Origin: Verrucomicrobiales bacterium
GTDB taxonomy: Bacteria; Verrucomicrobiota; Verrucomicrobiia; Verrucomicrobiales; DEV007
DNA: 64,000 nucleotides
Assembly: GCA_016795385.1 (NCBI GenBank)
Contig: JAEUHI010000050.1
Span: 62,001-126,000 of the forward strand
Direction of reading: 5' to 3'
The position numbers and the translations under genes were made by a program. Position 1 is the stretch's first letter. Every line of letters begins with the position of its first letter. Positions 39,430-47,723 of this stretch are shown here, one piece after another. The notes under the pieces were generated by a model. The model made no database searches, was not told where the DNA came from, and was given only the letters and a program-made list of their open reading frames with translations.

Positions 39430-41022
39430 ATGAGATTGATTCTGTTACTGGCCGGTTTGTTGTTATTCCCGACCTTCGCCGCGGAAGCGGCCGGATCGCA
39501 CCACGAGACTCCCGGCTTCATCACGGAGATGGCGGGCTTTTCCGCCCAGGAGCAGGCCCAGGGACTGACGGGGATCCGGGAAAAGCTGGCCTTCCGGATC
39601 GGGCAGGAACCCTTCCTGCTGGTCTCGACGATTCTCTTCTTCCTCGCGATCCTGCACACCTTCGCGGCGGTGCCGATCACCAAACTGGCCCACCGGGTGC
39701 AGCATGATCACGACGCGCGGATCCGCCGCGAGCGCGAAGCGATCGGCGAATCGACCCATGCGCACAATCTCGTCAGCTTCAAGGCGACGATGCTGCACTT
39801 CCTCGGCGAGGTGGAGGCGGTCTTCGGCGTCTGGGCGGTGGCCCTGCTCGCGGCGATGTTCTGGTTCTACGATCTCGGCACGGTGGAGGCCTACATGACC
39901 TCGGGGGTGAATTTCACCGAGCCGCTGTTCGTGGTGGTGATCATGGCCCTGGCCTCGACCCGTCCGGTGCTTCGCTTCGCGGAGGGCTGCCTCGGATTTT
40001 TCGCCCGGCTCGGCCGGGAAACGCCGGCGGCGTGGTGGATGTCGATCCTGATCGTCGGTCCCCTCCTCGGATCCTTCATCACGGAACCCGGCGCGATGAC
40101 GATCTCCGCAATGCTCCTCGCGAAAAAATTCTACCGTTTGAAACCCTCGGCCTTGCTTTCCTACGCGACCCTCGGCCTGCTTTTTGTGAACGTATCGGTC
40201 GGAGGAGTGCTGACGAATTTCGCCGCCCCACCGGTGCTGATGGTCGCCCAGAAATGGGATATCACGACGCTGGAAATGCTGGTGCATTACGGCGACAAGG
40301 CGGCCATCGCGATCACGCTGTCGACGCTGCTCTACTACTTCGTTTTCCGGAAGGAATTCGTCCACCTCTCCCGCATCGCGGGTGACAGCGATGGCGATGG
40401 AGTCGGCGACGTGCACGACAACAACCGTCCCATTCCGAGGTTCATCACCCTCACCCACCTTGGATTCATGGCCTGGACGGTGCTGGTGGCCCACTCGCCT
40501 TCGCTCTTCATCGGCGGTTTCCTCTTCTTCCTCGCCTTCTCCCAGGCGACGGCCCACCACCAGCACGCGATCAACCTCCGCGGACCGATCCTCGTCGGCT
40601 TTTTCCTCTCGGGCCTCGTCATCCATGGCGGCCTCCAGGGCTGGTGGCTCGCTCCCATCATCTCGAGCCTCACGGAGTGGCCGCTTTTCATTGGATCGAC
40701 GATTTTGACCTCGTTCAACGACAACGCCGCGATCACCTTCCTCGCGAGCCAGGTCGATGGCCTGACGCCCGCTTTGAAATACGCCGTGCTCGCCGGTGCG
40801 GTGACGGGGGGAGGTCTCACCGTGATCGCGAACGCTCCGAATCCTGCGGGACAGGCGCTCCTCAGCCGTTTCTTCGGCGAAGGCGTCTCGCCGGCGAAGC
40901 TGGCCCTCGCCGCCCTGATCCCCACTCTCATCGTGGCCGCCTTGATGATGCTGTCGCCCGACAAGGGGATCGACCGGATGTTCGCTCCGGAGGTGGAGGC
41001 CGCGGCTCCCGCGCACCACTGA
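39430..41022 (+). CDS. Putative Na+/H+ antiporter (DUF1504 type)
   Basis: 530 aa from the ATG at 39430, with a signal-like first helix and about twelve further helices. Conserved stretches are FKATMLHFLGEVEAVFGVW, FVVVIMALASTRPVLRFAE, GPLLGSFITEPGAMTISAMLLAKKFY, GGVLTNFAAPPVLMVA and FNDNAAITFLASQVDGL. The family is annotated as a Na+/H+ antiporter on the strength of distant similarity to other ion transporters; the TEPGAMT and FNDNAA blocks are likely ion-binding. The reaction would be exchange of Na+ or Li+ for H+ at the inner membrane. Confidence 0.85.
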   Translation: MRLILLLAGLLLFPTFAAEAAGSHHETPGFITEMAGFSAQEQAQGLTGIREKLAFRIGQEPFLLVSTILFFLAILHTFAAVPITKLAHRVQHDHDARIRREREAIGESTHAHNLVSFKATMLHFLGEVEAVFGVWAVALLAAMFWFYDLGTVEAYMTSGVNFTEPLFVVVIMALASTRPVLRFAEGCLGFFARLGRETPAAWWMSILIVGPLLGSFITEPGAMTISAMLLAKKFYRLKPSALLSYATLGLLFVNVSVGGVLTNFAAPPVLMVAQKWDITTLEMLVHYGDKAAIAITLSTLLYYFVFRKEFVHLSRIAGDSDGDGVGDVHDNNRPIPRFITLTHLGFMAWTVLVAHSPSLFIGGFLFFLAFSQATAHHQHAINLRGPILVGFFLSGLVIHGGLQGWWLAPIISSLTEWPLFIGSTILTSFNDNAAITFLASQVDGLTPALKYAVLAGAVTGGGLTVIANAPNPAGQALLSRFFGEGVSPAKLALAALIPTLIVAALMMLSPDKGIDRMFAPEVEAAAPAHH

Positions 41023-41122
41023 TCGCGTGCGCGAAGCCCTGTCCGGCTGGCGCAAGGACGCCCTCCGCACATTTGTGAAAAAAGGGGTGCGGAACCGCAT
41101 TTGTTGTTCATATTGACAGACC

Positions 41123-43270
41123 ATGTCCCTGTTCGCCGCCGACCAGCATCTCCTCCGCGATCCTGTCGCGGCACTGGAGCGGCATTTCGGCTTCCGCGAA
41201 TTCCTCCCGGGCCAGGAGCCGGTCGTCTCCTCTCTCCTCGCCGGCCGCGACACCCTCGCGGTGATGCCGACAGGCGGCGGGAAATCCCTCTGTTATCAAC
41301 TCCCCGCGATGGTGATGGAGGGCGTAACGCTCGTCGTCAGTCCGCTCATCGCCCTGATGAAAGACCAGGTCGACGGACTTGTCCGCAAAGGCGTGCCGGC
41401 AACGATGGTGAACAGCACCCTTTCCCCGGCGGAGCAGGCCGACCGCCTCCGTGAAATGAGCGCGGGGAAATTCAAACTCGTCTACATCGCCCCCGAGCGT
41501 TTTCGCAGCAGCGCCTTCATCCGAGCTTTGAAAAACGTGCCCATCGCTCTCGTCGCGGTCGATGAGGCGCACTGCCTCAGCCAGTGGGGACACGATTTCC
41601 GGCCCGATTATCTCCGTCTTTCCGAGGCCCTTGAAGTGCTTGAGCATCCGCAGACGGCCGCCTTCACCGCCACGGCCACGCCCGAGGTGCGGGCCGACAT
41701 TCTCAAGGTGCTGAAGCTGCGCGATCCCTTCGTCTCGATCAGCGGATTCGAGCGTCCGAACCTGAGCCTGAAGGTGACCCATTGCGACGGTCACCGCGAG
41801 AAATACGCCCGCCTCAAGGATCTCGTGGAGACGCACCGGACCGGCATCGTCTACTGCTCGACGCGGAAAAAGGTCGAGGAAGTGAGCGCCACCCTCTCCG
41901 GCATGGGGGTGAAACTGGTCGCCTACCACGGCGGGATGGAGGACAAGGACCGGGAATGGGCGCAGAATGTCTTTCTCGACCGCAGCTACGACGTCGTCGT
42001 GGCGACGAACGCCTTTGGCATGGGGATCGACCGGTCCGACGTGCGTTTTGTCGCCCACTTCGACGTGCCCGGCAGCATCGAGGCCTATTATCAGGAAGCC
42101 GGCCGCGCCGGCCGCGACGGTGAGCCCTCGGAGTGCGAACTGCTCTTCAACTACGCCGACACCCGCACCCAGGAATTTTTCATCGACGGCAACAATCCCG
42201 GACCGGACGTGATCCGCAGTCTCTACGCGGTGGTGCGCCGGCTCTCCGGGTCGGGGAACGAAGGGGTGCTGCTCACCATCAACGAGTTGACCGAGACGCT
42301 GAATTTGAAAAACAGCATGCAGGTGAGCAGCGCGATCTCGCATCTCGTGCGGAGCGGTCACCTCGAACGCTATGACGTGCCCGGCGAACGCGCCCGCGGA
42401 ACCCGCCTCGTCGATCCTTCGATCAAGCCTGACGATCTGCCCATCGACGAGGCCGCCCTCGACGAAAAAGACCGCCGCGACCGTGCCAAGCTCGAGGCCA
42501 TGATCAAGTTCTGCTACGACCAGCAGACCTGCCGCCAGCAGTGGATCCTCGAATATTTCGGAGAGAGCGATTCGACGCCCTGTGGCACCTGCGACATCTG
42601 CGCGGAGGATCGCTGGCACGACCAGCGTGCGCCCACCGCGGAGGAATTTGTGATCGTGCAGAAGGCGCTCAGCGGCATCGCGCGGACCTGTGCGAAGACA
42701 CCTGTCGGCGATTGGGAGGGCCGCTTTGGGAAAGGCAAGATCGTCTCGATGTTGACCGGGGCGAAGTCGGCCGATCTCTCCGCCTCGCGTCTCGACACGC
42801 TCAGCACCTTCGGCATTCTCAAAGCCGAGGGATCGGCCTATGTCTTCGCCCTGCTCACGGAGATGGAAAAGGCGGGCCTCATCGCGGTGCGCAAGACCCC
42901 CTACCCGCTCCTCGGCCTGACGCGGCGCGGGGCCGCGGTCATGAAGGGGGACAACCATTTCCGCATGGGCTGGCCCGACCGAACCAAGAGCGCGAAATCC
43001 GGGAAAGAGAAAGAGACCGTCCACGGTCTCGATGAGCTTGCCTTTGACGAGGACCTCTTCGACAAGCTGAAGGAAGTGCGCAAGCGTCTCGCCGAAGAGG
43101 CGGGCAATGTGCCGCCCTACGTGATCTTCGGGAACACCGTGCTCGAATGTTTCACCCGGCTCCGGCCCACCAGCGAAGCCCAGGCCATGAAGATCCACGG
43201 CGTCGGCAAGGTCAAGGCCGAGCGCTATTTGGCGCCTTTCCTCCACGCGATCCGGGAGTTCGGCGAGTAG
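41123..43270 (+). CDS. recQ: ATP-dependent DNA helicase RecQ
   Basis: 715 aa. The helicase core has LPGQEPVVSSLLAGRDTLAVMPTGGGKS (Walker A at 49-55), VAVDEAHCLSQWGHDFR (DEAH), TATATPEV, GIVYCSTRKKVEEV, and NAFGMGIDRSDVRFVAHFDVP and QEAGRAGRDGEPS in the second domain. A zinc-binding region follows (CRQQWILEYFGE...CGTCDIC, four Cys), then an RQC winged helix. Near the C-terminus is an HRDC domain with NVPPYVIFGNTVLECFTRLRPTS. Full-length RecQ with RQC and HRDC. It unwinds DNA for recombination and fork repair. Confidence 0.96.
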   Translation: MSLFAADQHLLRDPVAALERHFGFREFLPGQEPVVSSLLAGRDTLAVMPTGGGKSLCYQLPAMVMEGVTLVVSPLIALMKDQVDGLVRKGVPATMVNSTLSPAEQADRLREMSAGKFKLVYIAPERFRSSAFIRALKNVPIALVAVDEAHCLSQWGHDFRPDYLRLSEALEVLEHPQTAAFTATATPEVRADILKVLKLRDPFVSISGFERPNLSLKVTHCDGHREKYARLKDLVETHRTGIVYCSTRKKVEEVSATLSGMGVKLVAYHGGMEDKDREWAQNVFLDRSYDVVVATNAFGMGIDRSDVRFVAHFDVPGSIEAYYQEAGRAGRDGEPSECELLFNYADTRTQEFFIDGNNPGPDVIRSLYAVVRRLSGSGNEGVLLTINELTETLNLKNSMQVSSAISHLVRSGHLERYDVPGERARGTRLVDPSIKPDDLPIDEAALDEKDRRDRAKLEAMIKFCYDQQTCRQQWILEYFGESDSTPCGTCDICAEDRWHDQRAPTAEEFVIVQKALSGIARTCAKTPVGDWEGRFGKGKIVSMLTGAKSADLSASRLDTLSTFGILKAEGSAYVFALLTEMEKAGLIAVRKTPYPLLGLTRRGAAVMKGDNHFRMGWPDRTKSAKSGKEKETVHGLDELAFDEDLFDKLKEVRKRLAEEAGNVPPYVIFGNTVLECFTRLRPTSEAQAMKIHGVGKVKAERYLAPFLHAIREFGE

Positions 43271-43319
43271 TGCGGTGCGCGGCGTTGGGATCGGAAGACC
43301 CGCGAACTTTTTAAGCGTT

Positions 43320-43360
43320 CCATAATTTTATGGATTTTATGGAAATTTCGCGGAAATTTT
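43320..43360. promoter_or_regulatory. AT-rich repetitive operator/promoter-like stretch
   Basis: Just before the gene at 43364, TTTTATGGA occurs twice in tandem (43326-43334, 43335-43343), CCATAA-TT-TTATGG forms an inverted repeat (43320-43333) and GGAAATTT occurs twice further on (from 43341 and 43352). It could be a binding site for a regulator. Nothing specific is recognised. Confidence 0.35.
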
Positions 43361-43363
43361 CGT

Positions 43364-44521
43364 ATGTCCGCCTTCCTTCATCTCTTTGACCACCTCGACC
43401 AGATCGAGGCGATGGCAGGGGAATGGATGGCCTTTTCGAAGCGTTGCCGTCTTGCGGCCCCCTTTTGTGGTCCCTTGGCGTGGATCGCGTGGTTCCGGGC
43501 GCATCCGGGACTGCAGCCCGCGGTCTATGAGTGGCGCGAGGCAGGCGAACTGCGCGCGCTCGTGCCGCTCTATCGACGGGGGCACCGTCTCGAAATGGCG
43601 GCGAGCCCGCACCTCGATTACCAGGATGTCGCCGCGACCGACACCGATACCGCCGTCTCGGCCCTTCTCGCCATCGCGACCCGGGAAGGTGGGTCGTCCT
43701 CGCTGGTTTTTCCCAAGGTGGCTGCGGGATCGCGTCTGGAAGGGGCCCTGGAAGATCCCCGAATCGCCGCCGGCACGCACCACGAAGCCCGCTACTGGAG
43801 TTTTTGCACCGTCGCGAATCTCACCTCTTCCTCCGATCGCGATTTCTTCCAGGCAATCCCGGCCCGGCAAAGAAAGGATTACCGCAATGCCACCCGCCGC
43901 ATCGCCGAGGCGTTTCCCGGACACGTCGTCGAGCACCACGGGCCCGGACAGTTTCCGGCCGAGCTCATCGATGAGATCGCGATTCTGCACCGGGCGAACC
44001 AGTACCGGAAAAAGGGCGAGTCGGTCTTTGCGGATCCCGCCTACCTCCGGTTTCTGAAGGAGCAAGCCGGATCCCCGGTGCCGCTGTGTCTCTCGCTGAT
44101 CCGCGAATCCACCGGCGGCCCCCTCATGGCCTTCCACCTCGGCTACTTTTCCGGGGGCACCTTCTATTACTATGTGACTTCCTACGGCGCCGGATACGGT
44201 CACCTCTCCCCCGGCCGCTGGCTGCTGGTCGATGCCTTGCGGCACTGGCACGCCCATTCCGGAGGCGGAGCGCTGCGACTCGATCTCCTCTGTGGCGAGG
44301 AGGATTACAAATCCCGCTGGTCGACGGAAGGCTACGAAGTCAGTCGCGTCGTGCTGATCCCGAAACGATTGTTGAATCTGCCACGCATCCTCGCTTACTC
44401 CGCCGTCTACGGACTGAAGAATGCGAAAAACCGCCACCTGTTGGGCCGTCATTCCGGAGGACGTCCGGACGGCGGGCGGACGCCACGGCCCGAGCCGGGC
44501 GATGTCGTGCTGCCGGGCTGA
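43364..44521 (+). CDS. GNAT-fold acetyltransferase of the CelD/BcsL type
   Basis: 385 aa. Typical blocks are IAWFRAHPGLQPAVYEWRE with LVPLYRRG at the start, ARQRKDYRNATRRIAEAF in the middle, and SPGRWLLVDALRHWH, LDLLCGEEDYKSRW near the end. The GEEDYKxRW motif is diagnostic of the CelD/BcsL group found near exopolysaccharide genes. They transfer acyl groups to sugars or amino acids. No polysaccharide genes are adjacent, so the substrate is open. Confidence 0.85.
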   Translation: MSAFLHLFDHLDQIEAMAGEWMAFSKRCRLAAPFCGPLAWIAWFRAHPGLQPAVYEWREAGELRALVPLYRRGHRLEMAASPHLDYQDVAATDTDTAVSALLAIATREGGSSSLVFPKVAAGSRLEGALEDPRIAAGTHHEARYWSFCTVANLTSSSDRDFFQAIPARQRKDYRNATRRIAEAFPGHVVEHHGPGQFPAELIDEIAILHRANQYRKKGESVFADPAYLRFLKEQAGSPVPLCLSLIRESTGGPLMAFHLGYFSGGTFYYYVTSYGAGYGHLSPGRWLLVDALRHWHAHSGGGALRLDLLCGEEDYKSRWSTEGYEVSRVVLIPKRLLNLPRILAYSAVYGLKNAKNRHLLGRHSGGRPDGGRTPRPEPGDVVLPG

Positions 44522-44577
44522 TCCCACGGCGCGAAAACGGTCTTTCCAATCCGGATCGAATCCGCTATCCCTGCGGC

Positions 44578-45294
44578 ATGAACCGCCACATCCTCTCCCC
44601 GCTCTGCGCCCTCCTCGCTCTCTCGACGCTCACCGCCGATGATCGCGGCGAACTGATCTTCTCGGATGACTTCGAACGGAGCGAGTCCCAGGAGGTCAAG
44701 GACGAACCCGGCAAAGGCTGGGGCACGAACAGCAAGAGCCGGGCGAAGGGGAACAAGCAGGTCGATCTCCGCGACGGGGCGATGTACATCTACATCCACG
44801 CGGAGGCGGACCATGCCGTCTCGGTGACCCAGCCCGCGCCCTTTACCGACGGAGCGGTCGGTTTGCGTTTCAAGCTGGAGGATCCCAAGGATCAGCTCGG
44901 CCTGAACTTTGCCGATCTGGAGTTCAAGGAGGTACACGCCGGGCACCTCTTCGCCGCCCGGGTCGAGGCGAAACGGGTGGTTTGTCAGGATCTGAAGACG
45001 GGCAACATGCGCCTCGACATCCGCGAGGCGAGACAGGCGAAGACTCCCCTCACCGACGAACAAAAGGCCGCGCTCGTCGGCAAGGAAAAGATCTTCCCCC
45101 GCCCGACCTCGCTCAACGAGTGGCACGATCTGATCGTCTCGGTGACCGGCGATGAAGTCACCGTGACGATCGATGGAGAGGAGGTGGGACGATTCTCTTC
45201 ACCGGGCATCGCCCACCCCACGAAACGCCTCCTCCGCCTCTCGGTGCCGCGCAACGCGGTCGTCGATGACGTGAAGATCTGGCGGAAAAAATAA
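44578..45294 (+). CDS. Secreted ConA-like (DUF1080/3-keto-disaccharide hydrolase type) protein
   Basis: 238 aa with a signal peptide (LCALLALSTLTAD). ELIFSDDFERSESQ, GAVGLRFKLED and LNEWHDLIVSVTGDEVTVTIDGEEVGRFSSPGI show the ConA-like sandwich of DUF1080 proteins. The family is abundant in PVC bacteria and includes 3-keto-glycoside hydrolases and lectins. Key acidic residues cannot be confirmed by eye. It starts 56 nt after the acetyltransferase, on the same strand. Confidence 0.75.
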   Translation: MNRHILSPLCALLALSTLTADDRGELIFSDDFERSESQEVKDEPGKGWGTNSKSRAKGNKQVDLRDGAMYIYIHAEADHAVSVTQPAPFTDGAVGLRFKLEDPKDQLGLNFADLEFKEVHAGHLFAARVEAKRVVCQDLKTGNMRLDIREARQAKTPLTDEQKAALVGKEKIFPRPTSLNEWHDLIVSVTGDEVTVTIDGEEVGRFSSPGIAHPTKRLLRLSVPRNAVVDDVKIWRKK

Positions 45295-45315
45295 GCACCG
45301 AAGGAACGGCTCTGC

Positions 45316-45858
45316 TCACTCGGCCAGCGCCTTCTCGATCGCGGCGACGACTTCCGCGTCATCGGGCTTGGTGCGAGTCGCAAAGCGGCGGATGAGCTTG
45401 CCATCCTTGCCGATGAGGAATTTCTCGAAATTCCATCCGATGTCGCCCTGCTTGTCGGGATTCTCGGCGGAGGTCAGGTAGGTGAAGAGCGGCGCCTTGT
45501 CGTCGCCTTTCACGGAGACTTTCGAAAACATCGGGAAAGCGACGGAATAGTTCGAGGTGCAGAACTCGGCAATCTCCTCGTCCGTGCCGGGCTCCTGCCC
45601 GCCGAAGTTGTTCGCGGGAAAGCCCATCACGACGAGGCCCTTGTCCGCATACTTCGCGTAGATCGACTGGAGCGGATCATACTGTGGGGTCGCGCCGCAC
45701 TTGGAGGCGACATTGACGATGAGGAGGACCTTGCCCTTGTAGCTGGAAAGGTCGATGTCCTCGCCCTTGATGTTCTTGACCTTGAAGTCATGGACGGAAT
45801 CCTCCGCGAGGAGGGGCATGGCGGCGAGCGCAAGGGCGGCGATGAGGAGCTTTTTCAT
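45316..45858 (-). CDS. Periplasmic glutathione peroxidase-family protein
   Basis: 180 aa with a cleavable signal (LLIAALALAAMPLLAED). The GPx core shows NVASKCGATPQY with the catalytic Cys near residue 54, FPANNFGGQEPGTDEE with the Gln, and GWNFEKFLIGKDG with the Trp/Asn. So the Cys-Gln-Trp-Asn tetrad is complete. It reduces hydroperoxides using thiols, most likely thioredoxin rather than glutathione, in the periplasm. It and the SDR gene upstream lie in the same direction. Confidence 0.93.
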   Translation of the reverse strand: MKKLLIAALALAAMPLLAEDSVHDFKVKNIKGEDIDLSSYKGKVLLIVNVASKCGATPQYDPLQSIYAKYADKGLVVMGFPANNFGGQEPGTDEEIAEFCTSNYSVAFPMFSKVSVKGDDKAPLFTYLTSAENPDKQGDIGWNFEKFLIGKDGKLIRRFATRTKPDDAEVVAAIEKALAE

Positions 45859-45911
45859 GGATGTGGATGGATGGGATTGGGAAACGGAAGGTCTACGTGC
45901 GGACGACGGGA

Positions 45912-46688
45912 TCAGTTGCGGAGATTCATGTAGCCGCCGTCGATATTGAAGGTCTGCGCGGTGATGTAGGAAGAGTCATCGGAGCAGAGGTAGAGCGCGA
46001 GTTTCGCGATCTCGCCGGGACGGGCCATGCGTCCGATGGGCTGCACCTTGGAAAGCTTCTCGAACATCTCGTCGCGGTTGTCGGGGTAGTTTTTCGCCAG
46101 ATACCCGTCGACAAAGGGCGTATGGACGCGGGCCGGGCAGATCGCGTTGCAGCGGATGCCATGCTGCAGGTAATCGGCCGCGACGGAGAGCGTCATGGTA
46201 TGGACGGCCCCCTTGCTCGCGGAATAGGCGAAGCGGTCTTTCAATCCGGTGATCGCGGCGATGCTCGACATGTTGAGCACCACGCCTCCGCCGCCCTCGA
46301 CCATCACGGGCAGGATCGTCTGGAGACAGAGGTAGACGCCCTTCACATTGACACGCATGACGCGGTCGAAATCGCTTTCGGCGGTGTTCGTGGCCGTGCC
46401 GATGTTGGCGATGCCGGCGTTGTTCACCAGGATCGAGATGCCACCGAAGGCCTCGCGGGCCTCGGTCACGGCCGCCTCGACGGAGGATGGATCCGAAACG
46501 TCGCAGCGGAAGAACTTCGCCTTACCTCCGGCGGCTCCGATGGCGGAGACCGTCTCGCCGGCGGCGGTTTCATCGAGATCAAAAATGGCGACCGAGGCAC
46601 CAGCCGCGGCGAAGGTTTCACTGATGGCCCGGCCGATCCCGGACCCGCCGCCGGTAATGACGGCGGTTTTGTTCGCAAGAGAAGACAT
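45912..46688 (-). CDS. Short-chain dehydrogenase/reductase
   Basis: 258 aa from the ATG at 46688; an extension to 46772 would overlap the next gene. The classical SDR motifs are all present: TGGGSGIG (residues ~11-18), CDVSD, NNAGIANIG, NMSSIAAI with the catalytic Ser and YSASKGAV with Tyr and Lys, and PARVHTPF. The tail IDGGYMNLRN is usual for the FabG-like family. Substrate unknown. It is downstream of the low-complexity secreted gene. Confidence 0.93.
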   Translation of the reverse strand: MSSLANKTAVITGGGSGIGRAISETFAAAGASVAIFDLDETAAGETVSAIGAAGGKAKFFRCDVSDPSSVEAAVTEAREAFGGISILVNNAGIANIGTATNTAESDFDRVMRVNVKGVYLCLQTILPVMVEGGGGVVLNMSSIAAITGLKDRFAYSASKGAVHTMTLSVAADYLQHGIRCNAICPARVHTPFVDGYLAKNYPDNRDEMFEKLSKVQPIGRMARPGEIAKLALYLCSDDSSYITAQTFNIDGGYMNLRN

Positions 46689-46768
46689 GGGCGCAATCGT
46701 GAACCGGATCGGCCCGCCCCGCAACGCGAATTGTATACCTTCTTCGAGGTTGCGACATTCGCCGCGGC

Positions 46769-47518
46769 TCACTTACCGCCTTTGAGGAACGAACTGAGCG
46801 TTCCAGCGTTGTAGGCGGCTTCGGCGGCCTGGAACCACGCGACGAGCGAACTCCATCCGCTGGACTTGGGAGCGGAAACGCTGCCCGAGGTCCCGCTCGT
46901 ACCCGTCGACCCCGTCGCACCGGTTGACACTCCCCCGACTGCCTCGGTCGTCGTTCCGGCAGACGTTGTGAGATTTCCGGTCAAAGGTGTCGTTGCCGTG
47001 CCCGTGCCTGCCACATTCGTGCCTTCGGTCGTCCCCCCGCTGGACGCCGCGACCTCAACTCCAACGGAGATTGGATTGGTCGACGCCGAAGCAGTGCCGT
47101 CGAAGAGACTGTTGAATTTGCCGACCATGTCGACCAGGCTGTTCGTCTCAGGAGAAGGAGGCGCGGCATCGCTGTTGCTGCCGACCTGGTTCAGCGGAGA
47201 CTTTGCAGATTCCTCGGCGTTTCCTTGATTGCCGGTATTGAGATTTCCTCCGGAGTCCTCCGCCCCCATGGAAGCCGCCCCGGGCATCGGAAGATAACCG
47301 AAAACCCGGGTCTGCTGCTCGCTCGAAAGCAACGCGAGAGTCTTCGCAAGGCGGCGGCAATAATCCTCGTAGTCCCTCGCCGAGAAACCGGAACTCACCG
47401 CACATTGCACGGCGAGGACCGACTGCGAAGCCTCGTTATCCCGGATCTGGGAAAACGACGTGGCTGGCGCTGCGAGAAGCCCGAATGCCAAAAAAGAGAC
47501 GAGTCGGAGAGCTTTCAT
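46769..47518 (-). CDS. Secreted low-complexity protein of unknown function
   Basis: 249 aa. Signal peptide (LVSFLAFGLLAAPATSFS). Residues ~25-85 form a small helical segment with two Cys (VQCAVSSGFSARDYEDYC) and YLPMPGAASMG. The rest is Ser/Thr/Gly/Ala/Asn-rich (TGATGSTGTSGTSGSVS). Near the end SSLVAWFQAAEAAYNAGTLSSFLKGG is a short helical tail. I recognise no family. Probably surface-associated. It is divergent from the VWA gene across an AT-rich gap. Confidence 0.65.
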   Translation of the reverse strand: MKALRLVSFLAFGLLAAPATSFSQIRDNEASQSVLAVQCAVSSGFSARDYEDYCRRLAKTLALLSSEQQTRVFGYLPMPGAASMGAEDSGGNLNTGNQGNAEESAKSPLNQVGSNSDAAPPSPETNSLVDMVGKFNSLFDGTASASTNPISVGVEVAASSGGTTEGTNVAGTGTATTPLTGNLTTSAGTTTEAVGGVSTGATGSTGTSGTSGSVSAPKSSGWSSLVAWFQAAEAAYNAGTLSSFLKGGK

Positions 47519-47723
47519 ACCAATAGGTTCGGATGGTTATTTTAATAATTGCATTTAATTATGGTTTTATCAATTTTTTTTCACGAGTTATTGTCGTTTT
47601 TGAGAAAGCTCTCTAAATATTTAAGTTTTCCGGATCACTCGTCTCGATTGCCGTCTCTTACTTCCGCCACTTTGGACTTTCCCCTGCGGCCCGATCTCCT
47701 AGACTGCGTCCAGATCCTCTGGC
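47519..47723. other. AT-rich divergent intergenic region
   Basis: 205 nt with unusually low GC for this window (TTTTAATAATTGC and AATTTTTTTTCACG style). No gene or tRNA. It contains promoter-like pairs for both directions, for example TTGTCG at 47591-47596 and TAAATA at 47614-47619 on the plus strand (17-nt spacing; weak -10). Confidence 0.6.

Noticed and set aside
41113-41118. TTGACA as a -35 box for recQ
   Set aside because: It is only 5 nt before the recQ start, leaving no room for a -10 and leader.
41108-43246. 712-aa minus-strand reading frame
   Set aside because: Antisense to recQ across its full length, biased composition, no domain.
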